DNA of 64,000 nucleotides. It comes from JAHEEL01 sp963785245. Its GTDB lineage: Bacteria > Actinomycetota > Acidimicrobiia > Spongiisociales > UBA5794. A model generated the notes under the pieces. It ran no database searches. It worked only from the letters and a program-made list of their open reading frames with translations, and was not told the origin of the DNA. Position 1 is the first letter of the stretch. Each line of letters opens with the position of its first letter. A program made the position numbers and the translations under genes. The DNA is taken from positions 62,001-126,000 of the forward strand of contig CAWAUO010000017.1 of assembly GCA_963785245.1 (NCBI GenBank), given 5' to 3'. This document shows positions 45,153-52,781 of the stretch, piece by piece.

Positions 45153-45764
45153 GTGGCGCGAACCGTTGCTGTGGTTCTTGCGAACGAACCCGGAACCGGC
45201 TTCACCGGCTCGAAGTTCCTGAGTGACATCGGCGGAACCCCGCTGATCAACCGGGTCCTTGCCGACGTCGCGACGTGGCCGGTCGATGAAGCTGTCGTCG
45301 TTCTCGGCCCAGACGCCGAGGATATTCTCGCCGGCATGGCACCAACCGACGCGACGGTGGTGATCGATCTGGAGTGGAGGGAAGGCTCCGCAGCCTCGCT
45401 CCGGGTCGGCCTCGATGTGGTCATGCGGGGTCCGGCGACCGATCTCGTCCTGATCGCTCGTGCCGACCAACCGGGAGTCACGGCAGAGGACGTTGTCGAG
45501 TTGATCGAAGCGGCAGAGGGGGCAGCCGCGTCGGTTCCGAAGTACCGATACCGGCGGGACTTCCCCGTCATCCTCGGGAGAGGGATCTGGGAGCGTCTGT
45601 TGGGGTCCGAAGGTGACGTCGACATCCTCGATCTGCTCGAGACGCATCCCGATCGGGTCGAGGAGATCTGGTTTGAACACCTCGCTGCTCCGCGGATTCT
45701 GGAACCCGGCGACCTTCCGGGGCGGCAGGCGGGCGGCTGGCCCGACGGCGACCGCGTCCGTTAG
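45153..45764 (+). CDS. Nucleotidyltransferase family protein (MobA/MocA-like fold) with atypical signature
   Basis: A 203-aa GT-A fold nucleotidyltransferase. Family features are VAVVLANEP at the N-terminus, DEAVVVLGPDAEDI, EGSAASLRVGLD, DLVLIARADQPGVTAEDV and the P-x-Y-RRDFPVILGRGIWE segment typical of MocA-type molybdenum-cofactor cytidylyltransferases. The phosphate-binding loop is degenerate: LANEPGTGFTGSK replaces LAAGxSxRMGxxK, and LVLIARADQPG has A for the usual GDQP. Activity may be lost or altered. It starts with GTG. No dehydrogenase is adjacent. Confidence 0.78.
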   Translation: MARTVAVVLANEPGTGFTGSKFLSDIGGTPLINRVLADVATWPVDEAVVVLGPDAEDILAGMAPTDATVVIDLEWREGSAASLRVGLDVVMRGPATDLVLIARADQPGVTAEDVVELIEAAEGAAASVPKYRYRRDFPVILGRGIWERLLGSEGDVDILDLLETHPDRVEEIWFEHLAAPRILEPGDLPGRQAGGWPDGDRVR

Positions 45765-45809
45765 GATTGCGGCCCCATCGCTTCAGAGTGTCTGGAAAAG
45801 GGGAGCGGG

Positions 45810-46214
45810 ATGGCATCGATTTCTGCAATTCAGTCCATGGGCCACCGCAACGAGACCAAGCTGCGCAAAGCGGGGGTGCGCACCACAGACTCGCTGCTCA
45901 AGGTAGCGGCCACGCGCACCGGGCGGCGGCGGTTGGCCAGAGAGACGGGTTTGCCGGAGAGCGACATCCTCTCCTGGGCGAACCGGGCGGATCTGTTGAG
46001 GATCACCGGCGTCGGATCCGAGTATGCAGACCTTCTCGAGGTCGCGGGTGTCGACACCATCCGCGAACTCCGTCGACGGAATTCTGAACGTCTGCTCGAG
46101 GCGATGACCGAACTGAATCTCAGGAAACGGCTGGTTCGTCGCCTCCCCACTGAGGGCATGGTCGCCGGTTGGGTCGACGAGGCGAAGGCTCTCGAACCGC
46201 TCGTCACCCACTAG
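45810..46214 (+). CDS. DUF4332 helix-hairpin-helix protein
   Basis: A 134-aa helical protein. MGHRNETKLRKAGVRTTDSLLKVAATRTGRRRLARETGLPESDILSWANRADLLRITGVGSEYADLLEVAGVDTIREL is the DUF4332 pattern of two helix-hairpin-helix-like units (as in radC or UvrC HhH repeats). Nucleic-acid binding is likely but unproven. GGGGAGCGGG precedes the ATG. It ends at a bidirectional terminator facing the HBHA-like gene. Confidence 0.9.
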   Translation: MASISAIQSMGHRNETKLRKAGVRTTDSLLKVAATRTGRRRLARETGLPESDILSWANRADLLRITGVGSEYADLLEVAGVDTIRELRRRNSERLLEAMTELNLRKRLVRRLPTEGMVAGWVDEAKALEPLVTH

Positions 46215-46239
46215 CGATCCAGATTGGACGCGACGAAGC

Positions 46240-46257
46240 CCCGACCGATCGGTCGGG
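46240..46257. terminator. Bidirectional terminator between DUF4332 and HBHA-like genes
   Basis: An 18-bp perfect palindrome centred on GAT-ATC-like ACCGATCGGT, extended by GAAG and CTTC after single mismatches. It lies between convergent stops. Confidence 0.6.
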
Positions 46258-46279
46258 ACTTCGGTTCGAGATGGGACTG

Positions 46280-46822
46280 CTACTTGTCGTCGGCGGTCTT
46301 CTTGGGCGCCGTCTTCTTGGGTGTAGCCTTCTTGGCGGTGGTCTTCCTGGCTGCCGTCGTCTTCTTGGCCGTGGTCTTCTTGGCCGTCGTCTTCCTGGAA
46401 TCCGCCTTCTGGGCGGACGTCGTCTCTTCTGCCTCGACCTCGACCTCGACCTTGACCGGCTTCGGCCCCGCCACGCCTGGCGTGAACTGCTCGCGCCAGT
46501 TGTGGAGTGCCGTTTCGAGTTGCTCGCGGAGCACCTCGACGCGCTCCTGGAACTGGTCGACGTCGACCCTGACCTGGATCTGCTCGACGACCTTCGCCTC
46601 CTGGATGAGATCGACGCTCTCCTGGATCTGCTCGGCGACGCGTGAGTCGCGGATTGCACCGGTCACCTCGCGGCCGGCGGCCTCGAGGTCGTCGATCGAG
46701 GTCTCCGTGAACAGATTCGTTCCGAATTCCACGAACTTACGGCCGGTCACCATCGGTGCTCCGACGGCTGCGTAGAACGCCTTCGTGACGTTCTCTTTCT
46801 GGGTGTCCATGACTGAGGTCAT
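46280..46822 (-). CDS. HBHA/phasin-like protein with Lys-rich tail
   Basis: A 180-aa protein. An amphipathic helical region covers residues about 8-120 (KAFYAAVGAPMVTGRKFVEFGTNLF, then EQIQESVDLIQEAKVVEQIQ), and the last about 40 residues are Lys/Thr/Ala repeats (TTAKKTTAKKTT-type). This matches heparin-binding hemagglutinin of mycobacteria in layout, where the Lys tail binds polyanions and the helix binds lipid bodies. It is also phasin-like. Its ATG overlaps the stop of the XRE regulator gene by 4 bp. In M. tuberculosis the same order occurs (Rv0474, then hbhA). Confidence 0.82.
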   Translation of the reverse strand: MTSVMDTQKENVTKAFYAAVGAPMVTGRKFVEFGTNLFTETSIDDLEAAGREVTGAIRDSRVAEQIQESVDLIQEAKVVEQIQVRVDVDQFQERVEVLREQLETALHNWREQFTPGVAGPKPVKVEVEVEAEETTSAQKADSRKTTAKKTTAKKTTAARKTTAKKATPKKTAPKKTADDK

Positions 46823-47169
46823 GTCGCCTCCTCCTGTTCGTCGCGGGCGAAGCTTCGATAGATCTCCACCAGCGCTTGTTTCTGGGCCTTGGTCAGGGCC
46901 GGGTCTGCTGCGATTGCTTCTTCGACGCCGGAATGTTCGATGTCGTCGAGCAAGCCCGCACGCTCGTAGAGCGATTCGGTCCGGATGTCGAGGGCCCTGG
47001 CGATCGACATGAGGATCTCGGCCGACGGCTTGCGCAGGCCGCGCTCGATCTGTGAGAGGTAGGGGTTTGAGATCCCTGCCTGATCGGCGAGCTTGCGAAC
47101 AGACATCGCGGATCGCGTCCGTTGCTCTTTGATGAATGCCCCTACATCGGGGACTGTCGGGCTCTTCAC
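46819..47169 (-). CDS. XRE-family regulator of the HBHA-like gene
   Basis: A 116-aa repressor. The Cro/CI-type HTH is VGAFIKEQRTRSAMSVRKLADQAGISNPYLSQIERGLRKPSAEILMSIARALDI, followed by a short helical extension. It starts with GTG at 47169, since upstream frame continues into the palindromic spacer. First gene of the XRE-HBHA unit. A 22-bp palindrome 22 bp upstream is its probable autoregulatory site. Confidence 0.9.
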   Translation of the reverse strand: MKSPTVPDVGAFIKEQRTRSAMSVRKLADQAGISNPYLSQIERGLRKPSAEILMSIARALDIRTESLYERAGLLDDIEHSGVEEAIAADPALTKAQKQALVEIYRSFARDEQEEAT

Positions 47170-47190
47170 GATGATTGCAGCATATCGCAG

Positions 47191-47212
47191 AGTGCTAACT
47201 ATTGCTAGCACT
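47191..47212. promoter_or_regulatory. Operator-like palindrome AGTGCTA-N8-TAGCACT
   Basis: Perfect 7-bp arms in the spacer just upstream of the XRE gene. Its position, symmetry and the adjacent HTH gene suggest autoregulation. The arms recall CIRCE halves (TTAGCACTC/GAGTGCTAA), but the orientation and spacer differ. Confidence 0.6.
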
Positions 47213-47234
47213 TGTCGGTGTGCGTGGCCGCCGG

Positions 47235-48443
47235 CTACGAGAAGGCGGTACCGCGCGCAGCGAGTTGAGTATCGAGCGCCGTCTGAACCGATCGTCGAAT
47301 GTCCTCGGACCTTTCGAGCATCCGCAACGGGTCTGGCTCGGAGCCGGGGTTCTCGGGAAGCACCGGTGGGAGGAATTGGATGTGCCAACGAACCGGGAGG
47401 GGGATGGGGTTCAGGAAGATGGCGATCTCCTCCACACGCTGCTGCGGGAACACCATCCGCACCAACTGGGCGAGGCGCTTGGAGACGGCGACCGCCGGAT
47501 GTACCTCTTCGGCACCGAGGATCGCGACCGGCACGATGGGTACGCCCGTCGTCTCGGCGAGGTGGACGAACCCACCCCGACCGAACCGCTGCACGTGGTA
47601 TGCCTCCCACACCGGCTTCATGAAGCCCGACGATCCTTCGGGGAAGACACCGAGCAGCCCACCGTGTTCGAGGAGGTACCGGGCGTCGTCACGGCTGGCG
47701 TATGCGGCTCCGACCTTGCGATACATGTGCGATACCCACGGGAGCATGTTGAAGATCTCGGTTGCGCTCACTCGAACCCGCCGTGGGCGCGGCGCGCCGT
47801 TCAAAACTGCCAGAGCCAGCATTGCCGCGTCGTAGGGGAGTGCAGCGCCACCGTGGTTGGCGACCAGCATCGCCGGACCCTCCATGGGCACATTCTCGAT
47901 CCCCGTGACGTCGACGCGGAAGTAGTCGTAGTAGAGGCCGTTCATCACGTGCCAGGCCATCTCGTGAATCACCGGGTCGAGTCCGATGGGATCGACGTCG
48001 TAGGTGGCCAGATGCAGGTGTCGGAACAGGGTTGGCCACACGTCGAAGCCGAGCCGCCCGGTAGCCGGCACGGCGACGTCATACCGGTCTGGCCCACCGT
48101 GTAGCGTGCACGCCTCGGCTCCGCGAACAACGGGGAGCCCGCAGCCGTGTCCCTCGATGCCGCGCCACTGGCAGCGCTGATCCTGATCGACGAGACCTGC
48201 CAGCCGGGCGTACAGACCGGCGCGCCGGACGCGAGCCTCGGCGCGGTCCTCTTCGCTGACCCCGGGAATCGGGAAGAGCGTGGCGGCATCCTCGATCAGG
48301 GTTCCCGCCCCTGCGGGCGTCGGTGTGGCGAGCGCCTCGACGAGTTCGGCCTTGTTCATCTTCGAGCGGCCGGCCAGGCTTGCAGCGCGCGCCAGGTCGA
48401 GGAGTTCGGCCTTGGTCAGCGCTGCAAGCGTGTCCCGGTTCAC
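47235..48443 (-). CDS. Lysophospholipid acyltransferase with N-terminal SAP/Rho-N-like and Cys-His domains
   Basis: A 402-aa protein of three parts. Residues 1-40 (LTKAELLDLARAASLAGRSKMNKAELVEAL) look like a Rho-N/SAP-type helix domain. Residues 91-115 form a C-x9-C-x10-C-x2-H box (CQWRG...GCG...ACTLH). Residues about 150-380 are a PlsC-type acyltransferase with LVANHGGALPYD-like NH...D (N196, H197, D205; wider spacing than NHX4D), VFPEGSSGF and VPIVPVAI. It probably acylates a glycerolipid at the membrane. The ATG overlaps the epimerase stop (ATGA). The same pair order, an epimerase then an acyltransferase, is known in mycobacteria (galE2-Rv0502). Confidence 0.83.
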   Translation of the reverse strand: MNRDTLAALTKAELLDLARAASLAGRSKMNKAELVEALATPTPAGAGTLIEDAATLFPIPGVSEEDRAEARVRRAGLYARLAGLVDQDQRCQWRGIEGHGCGLPVVRGAEACTLHGGPDRYDVAVPATGRLGFDVWPTLFRHLHLATYDVDPIGLDPVIHEMAWHVMNGLYYDYFRVDVTGIENVPMEGPAMLVANHGGAALPYDAAMLALAVLNGAPRPRRVRVSATEIFNMLPWVSHMYRKVGAAYASRDDARYLLEHGGLLGVFPEGSSGFMKPVWEAYHVQRFGRGGFVHLAETTGVPIVPVAILGAEEVHPAVAVSKRLAQLVRMVFPQQRVEEIAIFLNPIPLPVRWHIQFLPPVLPENPGSEPDPLRMLERSEDIRRSVQTALDTQLAARGTAFS

Positions 48444-49384
48444 CGTCCGGCCTCGCGGGGGACTCGGCTGTAGGCGACCATCGTCGTCTGGCGACAGGTG
48501 AGTTCGGGATGGAACCCGAGGACGTCCTCCATGCCCGACGTTTCCATCACGCGCCCATGCTTGAGGAGCGCAATCGTGTGCTTCGGGAGTGGGATCCCGG
48601 TGCCTGCAAGGCCCCGAAGCGCCGCGTGGAATGCTCGCTTCGGGAGCGGCTGCGGTACTCGTCTGCCAAGACGCAAGATGCGAGAGAGGTAGAGCTGGCC
48701 ACGTCCCGCGACGTTGAAGGTTCCCGGTGTTGGACGTTCGATCGCGTGGAGGAACGCGTCGCGTGCGTCCCGCTCAGAGATGAGTTGGAGGCGTGGATCG
48801 AAGCCAAGCAGTGTCGGCACGCCGGGAAGCGTGAGGTAGGCGCTGATGGGGTTGTTGATCGTCGGGCCGAAGATCGGGGCAAGGCGCAGGATGGTGTAGT
48901 CGACGTGATCGTGGCGTTCCGCGGTTTCGCGGACGAACAGTTCCATCTGTTCGAGGTCGCGCTGGTATCGGCCGCCGGACCGTTCCAGGCTCGAGTCGAC
49001 CGTCACCACGGAAGGCGAGCGGGGGCTGGCTCCGTACACCGCGCCGTCCGACTTCACGATCACGTGACGCACCGCCTCGCAGCGTCCGATAGCGCCGAAG
49101 AGGGCTTGAGCACCGACCGTAGATTCCTCGTGGGCCCGCGTCGACCCGTGGAGGGCGGAACGATCAACCGTTTGGAGATGGACCACCGTCTGCGGCTCCA
49201 GGTCGAGGAGGTAACGGGCAAACGACAGGTGATCGATATCCAGCCGCTCGAAGTGGGAGGTGAACCGCTCGACCGGATCCAGGTCGTCGACGGCGAACAC
49301 CTCGGTGCCGGGAATCTGCTCGAGATGCTGAATGATGCGGCCACCGGTCCGGGTGGCCGCACCCGTGACGAGGACGCGTCGCAT
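48440..49384 (-). CDS. NAD-dependent epimerase/dehydratase family (extended SDR)
   Basis: A 314-aa Rossmann protein. The dinucleotide motif is VTGAATRTGGRIIQHL (TGxxxxxG), then VDDLDP, and later LRLAPIFGPTINN. The usual catalytic YxxxK is not obvious: the expected place reads YQRDL, so classical epimerase chemistry is doubtful. It is the upstream member of a pair with the acyltransferase. A role in modifying or recognising a glycolipid or nucleotide-sugar is inferred from this pairing only. Confidence 0.83.
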   Translation of the reverse strand: MRRVLVTGAATRTGGRIIQHLEQIPGTEVFAVDDLDPVERFTSHFERLDIDHLSFARYLLDLEPQTVVHLQTVDRSALHGSTRAHEESTVGAQALFGAIGRCEAVRHVIVKSDGAVYGASPRSPSVVTVDSSLERSGGRYQRDLEQMELFVRETAERHDHVDYTILRLAPIFGPTINNPISAYLTLPGVPTLLGFDPRLQLISERDARDAFLHAIERPTPGTFNVAGRGQLYLSRILRLGRRVPQPLPKRAFHAALRGLAGTGIPLPKHTIALLKHGRVMETSGMEDVLGFHPELTCRQTTMVAYSRVPREAGR

Positions 49385-49517
49385 CCCGTAGAGAGTAGAG
49401 AAGGCCGACTGGCTCCGTCGAGCCGGGAGAGGAGTCGCCAGTCGCCGGTCGAAGGGGGGTGGCGGTCGGTGCGGGCGGATTCACTCCTACGCTACGGGGT
49501 CCACACGAAACGGAACC

Positions 49518-50549
49518 ATGTCGGGAGACGGAAGCTTGATCATCGTGATGCGTTCGGACGCGACTCGTGAGGACGTCGACAACGTGCTGGCGAGACTCGC
49601 GGAGGTCGAGGCCGAAGCCCACGTCTCCGAGGGCAGTCGCCGCACGGTCATCGGGATCGTCGGAGACCGCACCCGGGTCCAGCAGCTGCCGTGGGAGGCG
49701 TTCTCCGGGGTCGAGCGTGCCGTCCCCGTCCTGAAGCCCTTCAAATTCGTCAGCCGCGACTTCCAGGTGGAGGACTCAATTGTCGATGTGGGTCCAGCCA
49801 AGATCGGCGGCGGGCACTTCGCCCCGATCGCCGGACCCTGCGCCGTCGAGGACAGGGATCAGCTGTTTGCGTCTGCGGAGGCCGTGCAGAAGGCAGGCGC
49901 GACCATCCTGCGCGGGGATGCCTTCAAGCCGAGAACGTCACCCTACGCATTCCAGGGCCTCGGGGAGGCCGGCCTGGTGCTGCTTGCCGAAGCTCGTGAG
50001 GAGTTCGGGATGCCGTTCGTGGTCGAGGTGCTCGACCCGCGGGACGTGGACCTGGTCTCGTCCTACGCCGACCTGATCCGCGTCGGGACTCGGAACATGG
50101 CCAACTTCTCGCTGCTCTCCGAACTGGGGCGCCAGCCCAAGCCGGTGATGCTGAAGCGGGGCTTCACCGCGACGATCGAGGAGTGGCTGAACGCCGCCGA
50201 GTACATCTACAAAGAGGGCAACCACAACGTGGTCCTCTGCGAGCGCGGCATCCGGACGTTCGAGACCGCGACGCGCAACACGCTGGATATTGCAGCCGTA
50301 CCGGTCGTCAAGGGACTGTCGCATCTGCCGATCATCGTCGACCCCTCACACTCCGGCGGCAGGCGCGAACTGGTGGCACCGCTGACCCGGGTCGCCGTCG
50401 CTGCGGGCGCAGACGGGTTCATGGTTGACGTCCACCCCTCGCCGGAGACGGCGCAGGTCGACGGACCGCAAGCCATCCTCCCCGGCGAATTCGCCGAACT
50501 CATGGACGAGGTCAGGGCGCTCGCTGCCGCCATGCACGTCAAGGTCTAG
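49518..50549 (+). CDS. aroF: 3-Deoxy-7-phosphoheptulonate synthase (type I, AroQ-less, Thermotoga-like with ferredoxin-like N-domain)
   Basis: A 343-aa enzyme condensing PEP with erythrose-4-phosphate to start the shikimate pathway. A small N-terminal regulatory domain (residues 1-65, LIIVMRSDATREDVDNVLARL) precedes the TIM barrel: IAGPCAVEDRDQLF, LRGDAFKPRTSPYAFQGLG, LIRVGTRNMANFSLL, MLKRGFTATIEEWLNAAEYI, LCERGIRTFE and IIVDPSHSGGRRE. These identify the I-beta type. tyrA follows after 4 bp, so this copy may be tuned for tyrosine. Confidence 0.95.
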   Translation: MSGDGSLIIVMRSDATREDVDNVLARLAEVEAEAHVSEGSRRTVIGIVGDRTRVQQLPWEAFSGVERAVPVLKPFKFVSRDFQVEDSIVDVGPAKIGGGHFAPIAGPCAVEDRDQLFASAEAVQKAGATILRGDAFKPRTSPYAFQGLGEAGLVLLAEAREEFGMPFVVEVLDPRDVDLVSSYADLIRVGTRNMANFSLLSELGRQPKPVMLKRGFTATIEEWLNAAEYIYKEGNHNVVLCERGIRTFETATRNTLDIAAVPVVKGLSHLPIIVDPSHSGGRRELVAPLTRVAVAAGADGFMVDVHPSPETAQVDGPQAILPGEFAELMDEVRALAAAMHVKV

Positions 50550-50553
50550 CTCG

Positions 50554-51576
50554 ATGGCCCGAGCGCTCATCTCAGGTACGGGTCTCATCGGCACGTCGAT
50601 CGCCTTGGGGCTCCGCGACCTCGGGTGGGAGACCCTCGGGTGGGACGCGAGTCCTGAAGCCCTCGCTGGTGCCGCCAACGTTGGTGCCGTCGATCCGGTT
50701 GGGAGTATCGAAGCCGCAGATCTCGGACGCGATGACCTGCTGGTCCTTGCCTCTCCTCCGTCATCGGTTCTTGCAGCCGTCGCCTTACTGGAGACCGAGG
50801 CCCTGGTCATCGACGTGGCCTCGGTCAAGGGACCGATCGTCGCTGCCTCCCGGACTCCACGTTTCGTCGGTACTCACCCAATGGCAGGACGCGAAGTCAC
50901 AGGACCGGATGCGGCTCGTGCCGGTCTCTTCCGGGGAGCAACGTGGGTCATCGTCCCGAACGGCGCCGACGAAGCAGACGTCCGGTTCGTCGAGCGAGTG
51001 GTCTCGGATCTCGGGGCCCGACCCGTACGGATGACAGCTGCAGAGCACGACGCCGCCGTTGCTCGCATCAGCCATGTTCCGCAGATCCTCGCCGCCGCAC
51101 TGCTCGAGGGAGCCAACCAGATTCCTCAGGCAATGGATCTTGCAGCGGGCAGCTTCCGGGACCTCACACGCGTTGCGTCCTCGGACCCCGACGTGTGGCT
51201 CGATATTCTCGCTGCCAACCGACATGAGGTGGCCGACGCCATCGAGTGGCTCCGGGCCCGCCTCGCGACCGTGCTGGAGTCCGAAGAGCAGCTGGCAGAG
51301 ACCCTTGCTGATGCCCGGCATCTGCGTGCCGCCCTGGGTCACGGTCTCGGCGTGGTCCGTGTGACGCTCGAGGACCGCCCGGGAGAGATGGCGGCTGTCG
51401 GCCGAGCGCTCGCTGACAGCGGTGTTGACCTCCGGGACCTCCAACTGCGTCATGCACCGTACGGCGGAGGCGGAATCCTGACGCTGTCGGTTCGCGCGGG
51501 CCACGAAGCGGCCCTGCGGGCATCGCTCGAAGCCGAGAAGTTCAGCGTTGCTGTTCCATCAGGCGAAGAAGACTGA
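50554..51576 (+). CDS. tyrA: Prephenate/arogenate dehydrogenase with ACT domain
   Basis: A 340-aa NAD(P)-dependent dehydrogenase of tyrosine synthesis. Rossmann GTGLIGTSIALGL at 8-20, DVASVKGPI, THPMAGREVTGPDAARAGLF (active-site His) and the helical dimer domain (RISHVPQILAAALLEGA). Residues about 268-340 are an ACT domain (RVTLEDRPGEMAAVGRALADSGVDLRDLQL), a likely site of feedback control. The start is the ATG four bases after the DAHP synthase stop. The 3' end overlaps the convergent M20 gene by 35 bp. Confidence 0.95.
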   Translation: MARALISGTGLIGTSIALGLRDLGWETLGWDASPEALAGAANVGAVDPVGSIEAADLGRDDLLVLASPPSSVLAAVALLETEALVIDVASVKGPIVAASRTPRFVGTHPMAGREVTGPDAARAGLFRGATWVIVPNGADEADVRFVERVVSDLGARPVRMTAAEHDAAVARISHVPQILAAALLEGANQIPQAMDLAAGSFRDLTRVASSDPDVWLDILAANRHEVADAIEWLRARLATVLESEEQLAETLADARHLRAALGHGLGVVRVTLEDRPGEMAAVGRALADSGVDLRDLQLRHAPYGGGGILTLSVRAGHEAALRASLEAEKFSVAVPSGEED

Positions 51577-52717
51577 TTGCCCCTACTGCGATGCCGTGCT
51601 CGATCGCGCCCTCGTCGATGTCAAAGGTCGGTGAATGGAGATCGACCGGATGCTCGTTCGTCCCGACTCCGAGGCGGATGAGAGCTCCCGGGACCTCTTG
51701 GAGGAGCCACGAGAAATCCTCCGAACCCATGGACTGCGGTGTTGGCTGAATGCCGTCGGGTCCCAGGACGGATGTCGCGGCCGATTCGATCGTCTTGATC
51801 ACGTCGATGTCGTTCTCGACCGGCGGTGCCCCGCGGCGATGCGTGACCTCGATGTCAGCGCCGAACGGTGCGGCGATCGCCTCAGCCTGACGGTCGATGA
51901 TCTCAGCGAGACCGTTCCAGACACTGCCGTCCTGAACCCGTACGGTCCCCGAGATCTCGATCTCGGTGGGAATGGCGTTTGCGGTGTCGCCACCGGAGAT
52001 CCGACCGAACACGATGGCGAGGTGCTGTCGGGGATCGAGTTCCGAACGGACCATCGCCGGAAGATCGACGACGATGCGGGCTGCAACATGGACCAAGTCG
52101 ACGGTCCGATGCGGCCGGGACGTGTGGCCACCGGGACCGGTGAGTCGCACGGTGATCTTGTCGGCTGCACTGGTGATCGGGCCCGTCTTCAGCCCGACAA
52201 CCCCCACCGGGATCGTCGGGTCGACGTGGAAGGCAATCAGCGACTGCAGGTTCCGGTGGACGCCCTCCTCTACGAGCTTGGCAGCACCGGACGGAAGCTC
52301 CTCCTCCGCCGGTTGGAAGATGATCCTCGCCGTGCCAGGGAGGTCGCTGACGAGCGCGAGGGTCCTGGCGATCCCGATAGCTATTGCGGCGTGGGCGTCG
52401 TGTCCGCAAGCGTGCATCACCCCATCGGTCTGGGATCGATAGGGGAGGCCCGTGTTCTCGTGGATGGGGAGGGCGTCGATGTCGGCACGAAACCCGACTA
52501 CGGGCGGCCCATCGCCGACTTCGACCGTCAGACCGACAAGGTCGTCCCGGACTTTGGGTTCGAGACCGTGTTCTGAGAGCGCTTCGGCAATGCGATAGGT
52601 CGTCCGCCGCTCCGACCATGAGATCTCGGGATGGCGATGGAGGTCGCGGCGTATCCGGATGGCGTCGGGGGCGATGGTGGTGGCGTGCGCGGCGACACGT
52701 TCGGCGAGGCTGGGCAT
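51542..52717 (-). CDS. M20 family amidohydrolase (N-acyl amino acid / hippurate hydrolase type)
   Basis: A 391-aa metallo-hydrolase: RRDLHRHPEISWSE, FRADIDALPIHENTGLPY, HACGHDAHAAIAIG (metal ligands), FQPAEEELPSGA (catalytic Glu) and PGGHTSRP typify the M20D amidohydrolases. It releases an amino acid from an N-acyl or peptide-like substrate. Its start is divergent from the Gcs2 gene. Three prime overlap of 35 bp with tyrA is unusual; its C-terminal helix reads normally through it. Confidence 0.94.
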   Translation of the reverse strand: MPSLAERVAAHATTIAPDAIRIRRDLHRHPEISWSERRTTYRIAEALSEHGLEPKVRDDLVGLTVEVGDGPPVVGFRADIDALPIHENTGLPYRSQTDGVMHACGHDAHAAIAIGIARTLALVSDLPGTARIIFQPAEEELPSGAAKLVEEGVHRNLQSLIAFHVDPTIPVGVVGLKTGPITSAADKITVRLTGPGGHTSRPHRTVDLVHVAARIVVDLPAMVRSELDPRQHLAIVFGRISGGDTANAIPTEIEISGTVRVQDGSVWNGLAEIIDRQAEAIAAPFGADIEVTHRRGAPPVENDIDVIKTIESAATSVLGPDGIQPTPQSMGSEDFSWLLQEVPGALIRLGVGTNEHPVDLHSPTFDIDEGAIEHGIAVGAISLLRLMEQQR

Positions 52718-52781
52718 TGGAGAGATTCTAAGGGTTTCGCGCGTACTCGACCGTCCCTACGCTACGGGTCCAGGAGGAACC

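Noticed and set aside
47191..47212. CIRCE element
   Set aside because: The arms share the TAGCACT word, but the half-sites are in inverted order, the spacer is 8 rather than 9, and the downstream genes are not groE or dnaK.
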